Shown here piece after piece: positions 6,034 through 6,916 of a stretch of 6,916 bases of DNA. Each line of letters starts with the position of its first letter. Within the stretch, counting starts at the first letter, position 1. This DNA is from a bacterium. Its GTDB lineage: Bacteria > Bacteroidota > Ignavibacteria > Kapaibacteriales > UBA961. The stretch spans positions 1 to 6,916 of the forward strand of contig JALHLL010000188.1 of the NCBI GenBank assembly GCA_022844575.1. Direction: 5' to 3'. The position numbers and the translations under genes were made by a program. The notes below the pieces were generated by a model. It did not search any database, had not been told where the DNA came from, and worked only from the letters and a program-made list of their open reading frames with translations.

Positions 6034-6804
6034 TTAATTAACAACGCCGATATTAAACGAAAGGAAAATGCCCCCGAAATCATGAAGAGGGAGGTCTCTT
6101 ATACTTTCCAAACCATTTCCCCCGAATGGAATGATATAATAACGCAAGTCAACGCCAACTCCATTACCGGAACCTAATGCACCTGTATTTGCCCCTATGC
6201 CAATATATCCACCCGGGCGTACATACCATCTTGAATTAGTGATGGAACCAAAAAAGTTCTGTTCATAACCCGGGTAACGCCCTGACATGATAAACGTTGT
6301 ACCTATTGCCGCTGAAATGTGCGGTCTCAAACTTTCGGAAATATCATCCTTGAATACGCGGTATCGTCCGCCTAAAAATAAGGGAAACATAAGAAGGCGG
6401 TTAACTTTATTAGGTACATACACATTACCGTATAAGTCTTGTACTTCCAATTCATCGGAATTACGAGCGCCGGAAGCTCCGAATGTTATATACGATGTCA
6501 GTTTGTTTGTGAAAGCTATTTGATAGCCGCATCCGAATCCGAAACCATGATTCGACAAATATAGTTCGCCACAGAATCCGCTGTTTCTTGTTCTGTGTAT
6601 ATTCGTATCTGAAATAAGGGGACGCGGGCTTGTAAAAACAATGGTTGTGTCATCATTCGGGGCGGGGGGCAAGCCGGGTAATTGGGCAAATAAGGAGTGT
6701 GTTGTCCCGCAAATAAGGAACAGTATTATAGCATAAAAGATTGTTCTACCTTCGTTTCCGAGTATCTTAGCTATCACGAAAAAAATGATATTAAATGCTG
6801 CCAT
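6034..6804 (-). CDS. Exported outer-membrane beta-barrel-like protein of unknown function
   Basis: The protein is 256 residues long. A signal peptide core (IFYAIILFLICGTTHSLFA, 22-40) has a plausible signal peptidase I site after Ala40, before QLPGLPPAPN. The mature part starts with a Pro-rich linker. It continues with alternating hydrophobic and Gly/aromatic strands such as GFGFGCGYQIAFTNKLTSYITFGASG, FPLFLGGRYRVF, RPHISAAIGTTFIMSG, VRPGGYIGIGANTGALGSGNGVGVDLRYYIIPFGG and FGGIFLSFNIGVVN. This pattern suits a small outer-membrane barrel of the OmpA/OmpW-like porin type, common in Bacteroidota, but I recognise no named family. The N terminus is unusual: 20 residues with their own hydrophobic patch (NIIFFVIAKIL) precede the signal core. 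A GTG at residue 10 (6775-6777) is an alternative start; neither candidate has a clear ribosome binding site. The last residue is Asn rather than the Phe or Tyr often seen in barrels. It is divergent from the gene starting at 6870. Confidence 0.72.
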   Translation of the reverse strand: MAAFNIIFFVIAKILGNEGRTIFYAIILFLICGTTHSLFAQLPGLPPAPNDDTTIVFTSPRPLISDTNIHRTRNSGFCGELYLSNHGFGFGCGYQIAFTNKLTSYITFGASGARNSDELEVQDLYGNVYVPNKVNRLLMFPLFLGGRYRVFKDDISESLRPHISAAIGTTFIMSGRYPGYEQNFFGSITNSRWYVRPGGYIGIGANTGALGSGNGVGVDLRYYIIPFGGNGLESIRDLPLHDFGGIFLSFNIGVVN

Positions 6805-6869
6805 AGTGCTATTGGATTGCCGCGCGATGCAACTTTCATAATTTTGTGAACAAACAGTATAGACATGAA

Positions 6870-6916
6870 ATGAATTTACAGCACTTTCTCAATGCTCTGG
6901 AGACCATTTTCCCTAA
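6870..6916 (+). CDS. 5' end of a gene, possibly Nif3-like dinuclear metal protein (partial)
   Basis: An ATG at 6870 opens a frame reading MNLQHFLNALETIFP to the end of the window with no stop. The pattern M-x-[LV]-x-x-[FI]-[LI]-x-A-L-E-x-[IL]-x-P matches the N terminus of Nif3/YbgI family proteins as I remember it. In that family the next residues usually contain E-x-W-D-N-x-G-L, which would lie just beyond the edge. No strong Shine-Dalgarno is visible. The frame starts 65 bases from the divergent barrel gene at 6804. With only 15 residues this is a suggestion; another gene or a chance frame is possible. Confidence 0.42.
   Translation, partial: MNLQHFLNALETIFP

Overview
The window is AT-rich bacterial DNA, most likely from the Bacteroidota/Chlorobiota side of the FCB group. 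Three things point there: a type IX secretion (T9SS) type A C-terminal sorting domain on the first full gene, a protein starting with the four-cysteine motif common in Bacteroidota and joined to carboxypeptidase-like regulatory repeats, and many starts with little or no Shine-Dalgarno sequence. A lineage such as Kapabacteria or Ignavibacteria is possible, but I cannot fix it from the sequence.

Layout. (1) Positions 1-24 hold the first codons of a minus-strand gene that leaves the window on the left, identified by a strong ribosome binding site. (2) 134-1678 (+) is a beta-propeller-like protein with Asp-box motifs and a T9SS sorting domain but no visible signal peptide. (3) 1679-1880 is a 202-base convergent intergenic region in which I see no gene or convincing hairpin. 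(4) 3344 down to 1881 (-) is a tight three-gene unit: hotdog-fold acyl-CoA thioesterase, DUF3052-like protein, and YfiT/BstA-type DinB-family protein. (5) 3345-3522 is a divergent control region with a perfect 8-bp inverted repeat, a 13-bp palindrome and short direct repeats. (6) 3523-5887 (+) carries an SRPBCC/AHSA1-like protein, a HipA-like kinase with a GTG start, and the Cys-motif membrane protein with two regulatory beta-sandwich domains. (7) 5888-6033 is a convergent spacer with one bulged hairpin. (8) 6804 down to 6034 (-) is an exported, probably outer-membrane beta-barrel protein. (9) A short divergent spacer leads to a gene start at 6870 (+) that may be the N terminus of a Nif3-like protein, cut off by the window end.

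How the genes work together. The minus-strand trio looks like one transcript of small housekeeping or detoxification enzymes. The plus-strand SRPBCC and kinase genes are close enough to be co-transcribed, and the Cys-motif gene may be read from the same promoter or its own. I see no CRISPR array, transposase, tRNA, rRNA or recognised defence system. The least conventional items are the solo HipA-like kinase with a DFG motif, the structured divergent region in front of the SRPBCC-kinase pair, and the T9SS cargo gene without a secretion signal.
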